Below are positions 1 to 9,487 of a stretch of 64,000 nucleotides of DNA, piece by piece. This stretch comes from Pontibacterium granulatum (GTDB lineage: Bacteria > Pseudomonadota > Gammaproteobacteria > Pseudomonadales > Balneatricaceae): the NCBI RefSeq assembly GCF_029961155.1, contig NZ_JASBRH010000017.1:1-64000 (forward strand), read 5' to 3'. How positions within the stretch are numbered: the stretch's first letter is position 1; each line of letters opens with the position of its first letter. Position numbers and translations under genes: made by a program. The notes below the pieces were generated by a model that had not been told where the DNA came from, did not search any database, and worked only from the letters and a program-made list of their open reading frames with translations.

Positions 1-21
1 GTTGTCTCAAGCGAGGCGCAT

Positions 22-49
22 ATTTTACTTCGCGCCGTGTCGTTGTCAA
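22..49 (-). promoter_or_regulatory. rRNA-type promoter P2 (proximal), leftward
   Basis: On the minus strand a -35 TTGACA (44-49) and a -10 TAAAAT (22-27) are separated by 16 bp. They are followed by a GC-rich stretch and the tract CCTCGCTTGAGA. The same tract follows the second promoter at 210-237. This TTGAC/-10/GCGCCTC arrangement is typical of gammaproteobacterial rRNA operon promoters under stringent control. The transcribed gene lies left of the window and is not visible, so a tRNA operon is also possible. Confidence 0.7.
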
Positions 50-209
50 CCGTTTATTTGCAAGTTTTTCAAAAGTTTTTGAAGCTTGCCGGTGACGCCG
101 ACGGCTTAAAAGCCTTGTGCTAATTCACTTTGTAAATCAGCGACTTATTTAAGCCTCTCTGCCTGAGTGACCGGGCCGTTGAAGGCTGTTCTCTCAAGCG
201 AGGAGGCGC

Positions 210-237
210 ATTCTACAGACCTCAGTTTGAGCGTCAA
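210..237 (-). promoter_or_regulatory. rRNA-type promoter P1 (distal), leftward, with AT-rich upstream element
   Basis: On the minus strand -35 TTGACG (232-237) and -10 TAGAAT (210-215) are 16 bp apart, followed by a GCGCCTCC discriminator. Upstream of the -35 (about 241-300) is a run of A and T tracts like an UP element. Spacer length and downstream tract match the promoter at 22-49, so the two form a tandem pair firing left out of the window. The 396 bases left of the first gene hold only these promoters and the terminator at 342-366. Confidence 0.75.
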
Positions 238-341
238 CAGCCTTTTGAAAAAAACTTAAAAAAAGTGAAAAAACATGTGTTTTTGATCAAAAAACACACA
301 GCGCAGATCATTAATTAAACAGCACTATTAGCCCTCGCTGT

Positions 342-366
342 AAAAAAGGCGCCTGTCGGCGCCTTT
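342..366 (-). terminator. rho-independent terminator of the TRAP/usp operon
   Basis: AAAGGCGCC (345-353) pairs with GGCGCCTTT (358-366) around a TGTC loop. Read leftward the hairpin ends in a run of T. It lies about 30 bases past the stress-protein stop codon and separates that operon from the rRNA-type promoters. Confidence 0.85.
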
Positions 367-396
367 ATATCCCATATTTATAATCTGATCGGCTGC

Positions 397-822
397 TTAA
401 CGCATAACAAATACCGAACATCCCGCCTGCTCCACAACTTTTGCTGTCACCGAACCTAATAAGACTTTCTCCACAAATCCATGGTTTCGACTTGGAATCG
501 CAATCAAATCACAATTGAGTTTGCGGGCTTTTTTCACAATCTCTTTATGAGGTACACCTTCTGCTACATGAATAAACCAACTCAGCTTGCTACTCAGGTT
601 TTGTTCGGCTAGCTCATTCAACTGTTGCTCCATGGCGTTTATCGCATGCTCCACGGTACCTTCAGGAAAATAGGAGGCGACCAGCGGCATATTGAAACCA
701 GGCAACACCCCCAGAATATGCAACTCTTGTCCGTTGGACAGCATGCCATTCAAATATCGTAATGCGTGCTCCGCGGTTACAACATCTTCAAGGTCGACGG
801 GAAACAGAACCTTGCTAAACAT
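397..822 (-). CDS. universal stress protein (UspA family) linked to TRAP transporter
   Basis: A 141-residue single-domain Usp. The usual opening FSKVLFPVD and the C-terminal LLGSVTAKVV segment are visible. ATG at 822 is preferred, with AGGTGA six bases upstream; a GTG at 831 in the same frame overlaps that site. The family's nucleotide motif is G-2x-G-9x-G-S/T. Here GS is kept but the two earlier glycine positions read as P and N, so ATP binding is doubtful. It starts 20 bases after the TRAP permease stop and is likely co-transcribed. In Halomonas the Usp TeaD regulates the TeaABC TRAP transporter, so a similar control role is a reasonable inference. Confidence 0.85.
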   Translation of the reverse strand: MFSKVLFPVDLEDVVTAEHALRYLNGMLSNGQELHILGVLPGFNMPLVASYFPEGTVEHAINAMEQQLNELAEQNLSSKLSWFIHVAEGVPHKEIVKKARKLNCDLIAIPSRNHGFVEKVLLGSVTAKVVEQAGCSVFVMR

Positions 823-842
823 GATCTTCACCTATTGTGTAT

Positions 843-3416
843 TTACACCTCATGTGTACGGCGGCGCAGTTGCAATGCAGCCATGCCTGCCAACAACAGT
901 ATGACAGGGATATACACCAACTGTTTGGGTGGACGGTCGGTTTCGGTTTCAACCGCCAGGATCTCCCAGCCAAAATCGATCCCGACTTTCTGGGCAGGAC
1001 TATCAAAGCCCACCATATCGACCATCACCTTGTCGTCGGACACAGAAAGCGTCAACCCCAATTCCTGCAACCGCCGGGCACCACCTTCACTACCGCCGAC
1101 CTGCAGCTCAACAATCTTCTTCACATAATCGCCATCGATGGTTTCGCCTGCCACAGCCAGACGCAGCTTATCGTTGGCAGGCAGACTATCCGCGATCTGC
1201 TCTAGCGCGGTAGCAGGATTGCGCTCGATTGGCGGGTATATCTCATCCCACCAAAAACCAGGCCGGAACAGCGAGAAGGCCACAAGCAGCAGCAATACAG
1301 TTTCATACCAGCGGTTTTTGACTAACCAATAGCCTTGGGTGGCTGCTGCAAATATCAGCATCGCGCCGGTCGCCGAGACGACTGTCATTAACAGATGGAA
1401 AGGCCCTTCCACTCCGATCAACAACAACTCGGTGTTAAAGATAAACATGAACGGCAACACCGCCGTACGGATATCGTAGGCGAAACCCTGGATACCGGTT
1501 TTAATGGGATCGGAGCGAGCAATTGCAGCGGCAGCATAAGCGGCCAACCCCACCGGCGGTGTGTCATCCGCCAGGATGCCAAAATAGAAAACAAACAGGT
1601 GTACCGCGATAAGCGGTACCAACAAACCATGCTCCGCCCCTAGCGTGACAATCACCGGCGCCATCAGGGTAGAGACAACGATATAGTTCGCGGTGGTTGG
1701 CAAGCCCATGCCCAGTACCAAACTGATAATGGCGGTAAAGATCAGCATCAACATCACATTACCGCCGGAGATGAATTCGACAAACTCGGTCATCACCAGA
1801 CCGATGCCGGTTAGCGTTACCGTACCAACCACAATACCAGCCGCCGCGGTCGCCACACCGATGCCGATCATGTTGCGCGCACCACTCACCAGACCATCCA
1901 GCAGGTCATGGATACCGATGCTACTGTTTTCCTGCCAGTTATGATCACCGCGGAACATCGACTTCAACGGCTTGTGGGTCAGTACCACCAGCGTCATAAA
2001 CACCGTTGCCCAGAATGCGGACAATCCCGGCGACAGACGCTCAACTGTCAGACACCAAACCAACACCACCACGGGTAACAGGAAGTAGAGACCGGATTTC
2101 ACCGTCGGTCCCACCTCAGGTAGCGTCACAATCGCCGCGTTCGGATCGTCCATATGCAGCTCTGGATACCGCGCGGCAAAGCGGATCAATGCCAGATAGA
2201 CCACCAGCATCAGTCCACCGATCAGCAGGTAGGTGCCATTACCCAACACCTCTTTGGACCATCCCATGCCGTAATACAGGACCAGCGACAGAATGCAGAT
2301 GCCCGAGATGATCATGCTCCAGGTCATCAACGCCTGAACCAAAGTGGGTTTGTGAGGCCGCTCCAATCCACGCATCCCGGCTTTCAGCGCTTCCAGGTGC
2401 ACGATGTAGATCAGTGCCACATAAGAGATCAGTGCGGGCAGGATGGCGTGCTTGATCACCTCTATGTATGCAACGCCTACGTACTCCACCATCAGGAAGG
2501 CGGCGGCCCCCATGATCGGTGGCGTGAGCTGGCCGTTGGTTGAGGCGGCAACTTCTACTGCACCGGCTTTCTGGCCGGGAAAACCAACCCGTTTCATCAG
2601 CGGGATAGTAAACGTACCGGTGGTCACGACGTTTGCAATCGAAGAACCCGATACCAAACCACTCAGGCCTGACGACACCACCGCTGCTTTCGCCGGCCCA
2701 CCCTTCATGTGCCCCAGCAGAGAAAAAGCAACTTGCGTGAAATAGTTACCCGCCCCGGCCTTGTCCAGCAGGGATCCGAACAACACAAACAGGAATACAA
2801 AACTGGTGGATACCCCCAGCGCCACACCAAACACGCCCTCGCTGCTGAGCCACTGGTGCGACATGGTCTTGTTCAGGCTCGCACCTTTGTGTGCGATCAC
2901 ATCCGGCATGTACGGACCGCCAAAGGTATAGATCAGAAAGACCAAGGCAACCACCATCAACGGTGGTCCCAAAGCACGGCGTGTAGCCTCCAGCAGGATC
3001 AACATACCGGCAACGGCCACAACCAGATCCAGAGTTGTCGGATCACCGGCACGATTGGCCAGTTCCGCATGGAAGATCACCAGATAGGCAGCACAGAAGG
3101 ATCCGGCCAACCCCATAATCCAATCTTGCAGTGGGATATAAAATCGAGGGGAATGCTTCAGCGCCGGAAAGGCGGTGTAGGCCAGAAAGATCGCAAATGC
3201 CAGATGGATCGACCGCGCCTGGGTGTCGTTAAACACGCCAAAATTCAGGGTAAAGGGTAGAGGCGACGCATACCAGAGCTGGAACAGGGACCAGGCCAGC
3301 GCGACCAGCCAGAGCACCTTGCCGGGCATGCCTTGGGGAGCGCGGGCACCGCTATCGGCCTGCGCAACCATCTCCTGTACATCAGTATCAATCTGAGGAG
3401 TTGGCTTATCTGTCAC
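843..3416 (-). CDS. TRAP transporter fused permease (DctQM type, TAXI class)
   Basis: An 857-residue polytopic membrane protein. The small and large TRAP membrane subunits are fused, as is usual for TAXI-type systems. Many hydrophobic segments run through residues 30 to 700. Motifs such as GLVSGSSIANVVTTG and GMGLPTTANYIV mark the TRAP large-subunit scoop regions. The soluble last ~100 residues resemble the DUF3394 extension, ending in a hydrophobic segment and a basic tail. The GTG start at 3416 is supported by AAGGAGGT just upstream. The substrate is not predictable; TRAP systems use ion gradients to take up organic acids, amino acids or similar small molecules. Confidence 0.92.
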   Translation of the reverse strand: MTDKPTPQIDTDVQEMVAQADSGARAPQGMPGKVLWLVALAWSLFQLWYASPLPFTLNFGVFNDTQARSIHLAFAIFLAYTAFPALKHSPRFYIPLQDWIMGLAGSFCAAYLVIFHAELANRAGDPTTLDLVVAVAGMLILLEATRRALGPPLMVVALVFLIYTFGGPYMPDVIAHKGASLNKTMSHQWLSSEGVFGVALGVSTSFVFLFVLFGSLLDKAGAGNYFTQVAFSLLGHMKGGPAKAAVVSSGLSGLVSGSSIANVVTTGTFTIPLMKRVGFPGQKAGAVEVAASTNGQLTPPIMGAAAFLMVEYVGVAYIEVIKHAILPALISYVALIYIVHLEALKAGMRGLERPHKPTLVQALMTWSMIISGICILSLVLYYGMGWSKEVLGNGTYLLIGGLMLVVYLALIRFAARYPELHMDDPNAAIVTLPEVGPTVKSGLYFLLPVVVLVWCLTVERLSPGLSAFWATVFMTLVVLTHKPLKSMFRGDHNWQENSSIGIHDLLDGLVSGARNMIGIGVATAAAGIVVGTVTLTGIGLVMTEFVEFISGGNVMLMLIFTAIISLVLGMGLPTTANYIVVSTLMAPVIVTLGAEHGLLVPLIAVHLFVFYFGILADDTPPVGLAAYAAAAIARSDPIKTGIQGFAYDIRTAVLPFMFIFNTELLLIGVEGPFHLLMTVVSATGAMLIFAAATQGYWLVKNRWYETVLLLLVAFSLFRPGFWWDEIYPPIERNPATALEQIADSLPANDKLRLAVAGETIDGDYVKKIVELQVGGSEGGARRLQELGLTLSVSDDKVMVDMVGFDSPAQKVGIDFGWEILAVETETDRPPKQLVYIPVILLLAGMAALQLRRRTHEV

Positions 3417-3440
3417 GGGACCTCCTTAACAGAGGAACAA

Positions 3441-3458
3441 CGGGGGCAAATACCCCCG
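3441..3458 (-). promoter_or_regulatory. intergenic hairpin between TAXI gene and permease
   Basis: CGGGGG (3441-3446) and CCCCCG (3453-3458) form a GC stem with a six-base loop in the 58-bp gap between binding protein and permease. There is no proper T tract. It may stabilise the upstream message or partly terminate, which would give more binding protein than permease. Confidence 0.5.
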
Positions 3459-3474
3459 CGTTTCTGATTTCAGA

Positions 3475-4455
3475 TCACATCAGACCAGCTTCTTTGTAAT
3501 ACTTGGCTGCACCTGGATGCAGTGGTGCGGACAGACCACTCTTGACCATGTCCTCTTTCTTAAGGTGACGGAAAGCAGGGTGCAGGTTACGGAACGTATC
3601 GAAGTTTTCGAATACTGCTTTCACCACCTGGTACACCACCTCTTCCGGTACGGACGTCGAAGTGACAAAGGTGGCACCCACACCAAAGGTTTCCACATCA
3701 TCTCCGTTACCACGGTACATACCACCCGGAATAGTCGCTGAGCGGTAGTACGGATGCTGCTTGATAAGGCCGTTGATTACATCATCGCTGACAGTCACCA
3801 GCTTGCTGTCGCATGAGGTGGTGGCTTCTTTGATTGCTCCGCTCGGATGGCCAACGGTATACACCATTGCGTCGATCTTGTTATCGCACAGCGCACTGGC
3901 CTGCTCCGATGCCTTCAGCTCGGATGCCAGCGCGAAATCATCCATGGTCCAGCCTTTGGCTTCCATCACCACTTCCAGCGTACCACGCTGACCGGAGCCC
4001 GGATTCCCGATATTAACGCGCTTCCCCTTCAGGTCATCAAACGACTTGATGTCGGCATCCGCACGGGCAACCACGGTAAACGGCTCTGCATGCACAGAGA
4101 ACACTGCGCGTAGTTCTTTGTTGGCACCTTTGTCCTCAAACTGGGAGGTCCCGTTGTAGGCGTGATACTGCCAGTCAGACTGAGCAACTCCCATATCCAG
4201 CTCACCGGAGCGAATCGTATTTAGGTTGTAGATCGAACCACCGGTCGACTCAACCGAACAACGGATTCCGTGATCTTTACGCCCCTTATTCACCAAACGA
4301 CAGATCGCACCGCCAGTTGGATAGTACACCCCGGTAACGCCACCGGTACCAATGGTAATGAATTGCTCTGCAGAAGCGGTGGTTGATACTCCCATGGCTG
4401 CGACGCCCACCCCCATTGCCAGTAGAGCTGAGGTAACAGTCTTTTTGATCGTCAT
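3475..4455 (-). CDS. TAXI-family TRAP solute-binding protein
   Basis: A 326-residue periplasmic binding protein. Residues 1-29 are a signal peptide (basic start, hydrophobic core, ASA-E cleavage). [20 protein letters not shown] immediately after it is the hallmark N-terminus of TAXI proteins. [13 protein letters not shown] further on is the second conserved ligand-site segment. GGGAGA precedes the ATG. It is the first gene of the operon with the fused permease and Usp downstream. It would capture the substrate and deliver it to the permease; substrate unknown, though some relatives bind glutamate or other carboxylates. Confidence 0.93.
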   Translation of the reverse strand: MTIKKTVTSALLAMGVGVAAMGVSTTASAEQFITIGTGGVTGVYYPTGGAICRLVNKGRKDHGIRCSVESTGGSIYNLNTIRSGELDMGVAQSDWQYHAYNGTSQFEDKGANKELRAVFSVHAEPFTVVARADADIKSFDDLKGKRVNIGNPGSGQRGTLEVVMEAKGWTMDDFALASELKASEQASALCDNKIDAMVYTVGHPSGAIKEATTSCDSKLVTVSDDVINGLIKQHPYYRSATIPGGMYRGNGDDVETFGVGATFVTSTSVPEEVVYQVVKAVFENFDTFRNLHPAFRHLKKEDMVKSGLSAPLHPGAAKYYKEAGLM

Positions 4456-4647
4456 AGCAGTCTCCCTGTTCTTGTTCCGAGCTTACGTTCTTTAAAACGC
4501 TCAATGGTTAAATAGTAGACAGTTCAAGCGACGGTTCAAGGATCCCGCACATTTCTATCTGCCTAACATCCAGTCAAACCACTGAACCTCTGATCTACAT
4601 ACTATCTATTCTGGAGTCGAAACATGACTAATACACTTAAAAAGCAA

Positions 4648-6375
4648 TCAGTTACGCAGAAAACGTTTCACTTTTCGGTACGGGAATACATCCATCACAT
4701 TTCCTGCCCGCACCTGCGCCTGCATCTCACGCCAGAAACCAACCTCCAGCAGATCCTGATGCAGCTCATTAAAGATCCGCCGTACCGTCCGGTCACAGCG
4801 GGTCAGCATACGGAATTCTTCCGGAAACACGTCATTTGGCCCCACCGAATACCAGGGTTCATCCATCATCTCCTGTTCAGGGTAGATCGCCTCGGGAATC
4901 TCGCGGAAGTTGCACTCGGTCAGGTACATGATCTCATCGTAGTCGTAGAACACCACACGACCATGCCGGGTGATGCCGAAATTTTTGAATAACATATCAC
5001 CGGCAAAAATATTGGCAGCGGCCAGCTGCTTGATGCATTTACCAAACTCGTTGATCGCGTGAAATACGGCGTATTCATCCTTTTTCGCCAGTGCTTCGTT
5101 GATATGGATGTTTAACGGTGTCATGCGACGTTCCGTCCAGAGGTGACGGATCAGCACCACATCATCGCGCACCTCCACACTGGATGCCGCTACCCGTTGC
5201 AGCTCTTGGATCAGCTCGTCGGAAAATCGATCTCGCGGAAAGCTGAAGTTGGTGAACTCCATCGTATCGGCCATTCGCCCCACCCGATCATGCCGTTTTA
5301 CCAATTGGTATTTCTCAATCACGGTGCTGCGCGAGATGTATTTGGACGAGGAAAAATGATCCTTGATGATCTTGAACACCAGTGGATAACTGGGCAGGGT
5401 AAACACCGTCATCACCATCCCTTTGATCCCGGGAGCGATCATAAAGGCGTCGTCTGAGTTGTTCAGATGTTCGACAAAGTTGCGGTAGAATTCCGCCTTA
5501 CCCTGCTTATAAAAACCCACTGAACTATATAGCTCGGCCACCGACTTCATCGGTAGGATCGACTGCATAAACCGCACAAACTCGGAGGGCACGTTCACAT
5601 CTGCCATAAAATAAGCACGGGTAAAGCTGAAGATCACCGAGACATCGTTCTCTTCGGTAATCAAGGTATCCACATAGACACCTCCCGCCTCGTTATTGAG
5701 TATCGGCAGGACAAAGGGTAGCTGTTTGTGATCGGTGCGCACACGACCAACGATATAGGCCCCTTTATTGCGGTAAAACACACTCTTGACCACGTCGATG
5801 CGGGTATTGGCAGGGCTCTCAAACTGCTCGGTCAGATTATTGCGCACGTAGCGCAGGATATTGCGAATGTCGCGGCGCTTGTTCTCCCAGGGAATATCAA
5901 ATGGCACATCGTCCAGCAACCGCGACAGCATACTTTGTACACCGTTATTCAGGTCATAGGTGTGATAGATCTGGTCGCCCGAGTGCACGATACGCCCGGC
6001 CATGGAGCTGTGGATAAACATATGCAGGTCATCTAACTGGCTATGCGCGTATACCCGGCAATAGATGGAGTTGTAGTAGGTTTCTGCTAGTTCAAAGTCG
6101 TCGCGCTGGGTGATCAGCTCGATATAGGCAAGCTTGGCTTGGCGCCAGAGTTCGGAATTGTGCAGATCCTGTTTGATCTTAAGTTGCAGTGCATCCGCCG
6201 CATCCTGACACATACGTTCGTACAGATTGATCCGCTCAGCTGCTGTACGTTGCACCGCCTGCCAGTCGGCCAGCTCAAAGCGCGCACGGGCACCATCGGT
6301 AATACACTGAAAATGCCCGCGGTAGTTAGAAAAACTTCGCAGAATGTCATGAGCGATCTGTTCCGCTAACGTCAT
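4648..6375 (-). CDS. aceK: isocitrate dehydrogenase kinase/phosphatase
   Basis: A 575-residue protein, full length for AceK. It carries the characteristic segments FSNYRGHF near the N-terminus, APGIKGMVM in the ATP-binding region near residue 320, and DMLFKNFGITRHGRVVFYDYDE near residue 460. AceK reversibly phosphorylates isocitrate dehydrogenase and so sets the flux between the TCA cycle and the glyoxylate bypass. It stands alone here, with no isocitrate lyase or malate synthase beside it, unlike the aceBAK operon of enterics. GGGAGAG precedes the ATG. It is divergent from pfkA. Confidence 0.97.
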   Translation of the reverse strand: MTLAEQIAHDILRSFSNYRGHFQCITDGARARFELADWQAVQRTAAERINLYERMCQDAADALQLKIKQDLHNSELWRQAKLAYIELITQRDDFELAETYYNSIYCRVYAHSQLDDLHMFIHSSMAGRIVHSGDQIYHTYDLNNGVQSMLSRLLDDVPFDIPWENKRRDIRNILRYVRNNLTEQFESPANTRIDVVKSVFYRNKGAYIVGRVRTDHKQLPFVLPILNNEAGGVYVDTLITEENDVSVIFSFTRAYFMADVNVPSEFVRFMQSILPMKSVAELYSSVGFYKQGKAEFYRNFVEHLNNSDDAFMIAPGIKGMVMTVFTLPSYPLVFKIIKDHFSSSKYISRSTVIEKYQLVKRHDRVGRMADTMEFTNFSFPRDRFSDELIQELQRVAASSVEVRDDVVLIRHLWTERRMTPLNIHINEALAKKDEYAVFHAINEFGKCIKQLAAANIFAGDMLFKNFGITRHGRVVFYDYDEIMYLTECNFREIPEAIYPEQEMMDEPWYSVGPNDVFPEEFRMLTRCDRTVRRIFNELHQDLLEVGFWREMQAQVRAGNVMDVFPYRKVKRFLRN

Positions 6376-6549
6376 ATTGCGACTCTCCCGTTGCTGCCTA
6401 ACCTCAGCATAACCCTATAATGAAGGGTATGGATGACATGCCACAGTCCTTTCCCAAGAACCCAATCGCTGCCATACAAGCGTCAATAAATGGCAGTACG
6501 CTTGAGCGATAGGTGAACTGTCTGTGGATTACACGATAGGAGAGATTTG

Positions 6550-7554
6550 ATGTATAAGCTACCTGCTATGGACCCAGTCAAGGAGCTAAAAGCGATCGCC
6601 GTACTGACCAGTGGCGGCGACGCGCCCGGCATGAACCCTGCGATCCGTGGAGTGGTCCGGGCCGCACTCAGCCACGGAATTCGCGTATATGGCGTCAATC
6701 GTGGTTACAGTGGCCTGATCATTGGCGATATCTGGGAGATGAACTCCCGCTCCGTATCCAACATCATTCAGCGTGGCGGCACCATGCTGAAAAGTGACCG
6801 TTGCGAAGCGTTTAAAGATCCGGCCGTGCGTAAGCAGGCGGCAGCTATTTTGCGTGAACGCGATATCGAAGGCCTGGTAGTAATCGGCGGTGACGGCTCT
6901 CTGACCGGCGCGGCCCTGCTTACCGAAGAGAGCGGCATTCCCGTCGTCGGCCTGCCGGGCACCATCGACAACGATATTCACGGCACCGAAGACACCATCG
7001 GTTTTGATACCGCCGTCAACACCGCGCTGGACGCTATCGATAAAATCCGTGATACCGCCCTCTCCCACGAACGCCTGTTCCTGGTGGAGGTGATGGGTCG
7101 CGATTCCGGCTTCATCGCCACCCAGGTAGGCATCGCCTGTGGCGCTGAGATGGTGGTGATTCCGGAAGTGGAATTCAAAATCGAATCCCTCTGTTTCCAG
7201 CTGGCCAACAACCGGGTTAGGGGCGAAGGTTCCAGCGGCATCATTGTAGTGGCGGAAGGCCCACGCCCCGGTTTGACCTACCGCATCGCCCAGCAACTGG
7301 AAGAACACGACCAGGCGCCAAGGGTATGCATTCTGGGCCACATCCAGCGCGGCGGCAGTCCAACCGGGCACGACCGTGTACTGGCGTCCTGCATGGGCGC
7401 CTCCGCAGTCGATTATCTGCGTGCGGGTTACTCCAGCATCATGGTGGGTGTACAGAAAGGAGAGATTCTGGATGTGCCACTGCGGGAGGTACTGGAACGC
7501 AATAAGAGTCTTGATCACGAGTGGATTGAGATGACCCGGCTGCTTCACAAGTAG
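6550..7554 (+). CDS. pfkA: ATP-dependent 6-phosphofructokinase
   Basis: A 334-residue Pfk-A-type enzyme. LTSGGDAPGMNPAIRG is the N-terminal nucleotide loop. GGDGS and PGTIDNDIHGTEDTIGF carry the catalytic aspartates; the GGDGS and PGT residues are those of ATP-using rather than pyrophosphate-using enzymes. VMGRDSGF and GHIQRGGSP bind fructose 6-phosphate. The ATG at 6550 has AGGAGAG about seven bases upstream; an in-frame TTG at 6547 is less likely. It phosphorylates fructose 6-phosphate in glycolysis, and its divergence from aceK places two central-carbon control genes back to back. Confidence 0.95.
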   Translation: MYKLPAMDPVKELKAIAVLTSGGDAPGMNPAIRGVVRAALSHGIRVYGVNRGYSGLIIGDIWEMNSRSVSNIIQRGGTMLKSDRCEAFKDPAVRKQAAAILRERDIEGLVVIGGDGSLTGAALLTEESGIPVVGLPGTIDNDIHGTEDTIGFDTAVNTALDAIDKIRDTALSHERLFLVEVMGRDSGFIATQVGIACGAEMVVIPEVEFKIESLCFQLANNRVRGEGSSGIIVVAEGPRPGLTYRIAQQLEEHDQAPRVCILGHIQRGGSPTGHDRVLASCMGASAVDYLRAGYSSIMVGVQKGEILDVPLREVLERNKSLDHEWIEMTRLLHK

Positions 7555-7564
7555 CATCCTGTGG

Positions 7565-8743
7565 ATGGGGGCGTTAAGATGCGTCCCCATGATCCCTACC
7601 AACTCGACCCAAGAGCAGCCGCTGCAAAAGCGTTACAACGCGCTTCTGGCCGACGGCTATGACGACGACCCGGTGCAACGTCAGGCACTGACCTACCTGG
7701 CTGAACTGCAGCCACAACTGGCCCAGCAGCAGCGCACGCCCCCTAAAGGCCTCTATCTTTGGGGACCGGTTGGCCGCGGTAAAACCTTTCTGATGGATCT
7801 GTTCTGCGATTCCCTCCGAGAGGATTTCGGCAACGACTGCACCTTGCGCCTGCACTTCCACCGCTTTATGGCACTGATCCACCAGCAACTGCAGGAAAAC
7901 TCGGGCCAGGAAGATCCACTGCTCTTTGTCGCCCAGGGGCTTGCCCAACGTTACCGTGTACTCTGCTTTGACGAGTTTCTGGTCGCCGAGATTGGCGATG
8001 CGATGCTGTTAGGCCGTTTGATCCGACACCTGTTCAGCCTGGGGGTATCCCTGGTATGCACCTCCAACCGCCCACCGGAAGAGCTGTACCGCGGAGATAT
8101 CCACAGGGATCGTTTTGAGCCCACCGTCCAACTGCTACGCCAGCACCTGAACGTGGTCGCGATGGAAGGCGAGAAGGACCACCGTTTGCGCAGCCTGACC
8201 CACAGTGCAGCGTATTTTGTTGGCGACCACTCGCCACTGCATGATCTGTTCGCGCCACACAATGATGCACAGCTCAATCGCGACGAGGATATCCTGGTCT
8301 GCAACCGACCAATCTCCTGTATCGCTGCAACAGAACAGGTGGCGTGGTTTGATTTCCAGGCTCTGTGCGAAGGTCCGCGCAGCCATCTCGACTACATCGA
8401 TCTTGCAAAGCGCTTCCACACTCTGTTTCTTAGCAACGTACCGCTACTGGGCGGCAAGCAGTTTGAACGTATCAAGGCGCGCGGGACGGAAGACGGTGCA
8501 GTGGGGTCACAAACAACGGGAGAACGCCAGGTGATGGTTGGCCGCTCGGATGATCCGGCGCGTCGTTTTATCGCTTTGGTGGATGAATTGTACGACCGCC
8601 GCGTCAACCTGTTTCTCAACGCAGCCACCAGCCTGGATTCACTGTATCAGGGTGACCTGCTGGCCTTTGAATTTCAGCGCACCATCAGCCGCCTCACCGA
8701 GATGGCGTCACTGGAGTATCAGCAGGCTCCGCACCAGCCATAA
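7565..8743 (+). CDS. zapE: cell division protein ZapE / AFG1-family ATPase
   Basis: Up to 392 residues. A Walker A motif GPVGRGKT lies at about residues 67-74, Walker B is in VLCFDEF, and the sensor segment is VCTSNRPPEELY. The late LFLSNVPLL and RRFIALVDELYDRR segments are typical of ZapE/AFG1. Family members are P-loop ATPases; E. coli ZapE acts on FtsZ rings during constriction under stress. Two starts are possible, 7565 and 7589 (MIPTNS), and neither has a clear ribosome-binding site. It begins 10 bases after the pfkA stop, so it may be co-transcribed with pfkA. Confidence 0.93.
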   Translation: MGALRCVPMIPTNSTQEQPLQKRYNALLADGYDDDPVQRQALTYLAELQPQLAQQQRTPPKGLYLWGPVGRGKTFLMDLFCDSLREDFGNDCTLRLHFHRFMALIHQQLQENSGQEDPLLFVAQGLAQRYRVLCFDEFLVAEIGDAMLLGRLIRHLFSLGVSLVCTSNRPPEELYRGDIHRDRFEPTVQLLRQHLNVVAMEGEKDHRLRSLTHSAAYFVGDHSPLHDLFAPHNDAQLNRDEDILVCNRPISCIAATEQVAWFDFQALCEGPRSHLDYIDLAKRFHTLFLSNVPLLGGKQFERIKARGTEDGAVGSQTTGERQVMVGRSDDPARRFIALVDELYDRRVNLFLNAATSLDSLYQGDLLAFEFQRTISRLTEMASLEYQQAPHQP

Positions 8744-8872
8744 GCTCACGATTCATAGCGCTGCGATGACTGGGGTGTAGGGCCATAGGCGTGAAACAGG
8801 CGGGTAAAGTTTACGCTGTTAAGCTTTCACTCAGTCATCAACACTTAATCTCAGGCCAAGCACAAGGAGCCT

Positions 8873-9487
8873 ATGATGATACGAAGCCTGATGCGATTTT
8901 TCTTCCAGGGTCTGCTGATCCTGCTGCCAGTGGTGCTCACCATCTACCTGGTGTACCTGATCTTCACCGCACTTAACGAAACCGTTTTTTCCGCCATCGG
9001 CAGCCTGCTGGCCTACTTCTCTCCGGCGCTGGAGCCGGGCCTCACCGCTACATTGATCGGCACCGCCGTCACCCTGATAGTCATTACCGCCACCGGTGTC
9101 GCAGGTTCTCTCTATCTGGGGCGCTATATGATGGGTTATGTGGACCGTTTTCTAGAGCGCATCCCGCTGGTTAAGCTGCTCTACAACGCACTCAAGGACC
9201 TGTTTCATGCTTTTTTGGGGGATGCCAAAAGCTTCGACAAACCGGTGTTGGTATACCTGACCGAGGACAAGCGAATCAAAGCGATGGGCTTTATGACCCG
9301 GGAAAGTATGGAGAGCTTTGGTTTGGAGGATCAGGTCGCGGTTTATCTGCCACAGTCATACAACTTTGCCGGCAACCTGATCATCGTACCTAGATCGCAG
9401 GTGGAACCCCTGGAGGTGGCCGCCAGTCAGGTGACGGCCTTTGTGGTCAGCGGTGGGGTCTCCACTGAGCGCAACACCGGCAACTGA
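8873..9487 (+). CDS. DUF502 family inner-membrane protein
   Basis: A 204-residue protein with two strong hydrophobic segments near residues 10-32 and 55-82. The family-typical block RYMMGYVDRFLERIPLVKLL-YNALKDLF follows. The second half is soluble and includes the segment VAVYLPQSYNFAGNLIIVP. This matches DUF502; the molecular function of that family is not established. AAGGAG precedes two adjacent ATG codons (8873, 8876). The gene is convergent with and directly abuts the metallo-beta-lactamase gene, the two stops being adjacent with no gap. Confidence 0.88.
   Translation: MMIRSLMRFFFQGLLILLPVVLTIYLVYLIFTALNETVFSAIGSLLAYFSPALEPGLTATLIGTAVTLIVITATGVAGSLYLGRYMMGYVDRFLERIPLVKLLYNALKDLFHAFLGDAKSFDKPVLVYLTEDKRIKAMGFMTRESMESFGLEDQVAVYLPQSYNFAGNLIIVPRSQVEPLEVAASQVTAFVVSGGVSTERNTGN

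Noticed and set aside
188-217. Repeated tract TCTCAAGCGAGG as an insertion or attachment repeat
   Set aside because: The repeats sit exactly downstream of two rRNA-type promoters and are explained as their transcribed start regions.
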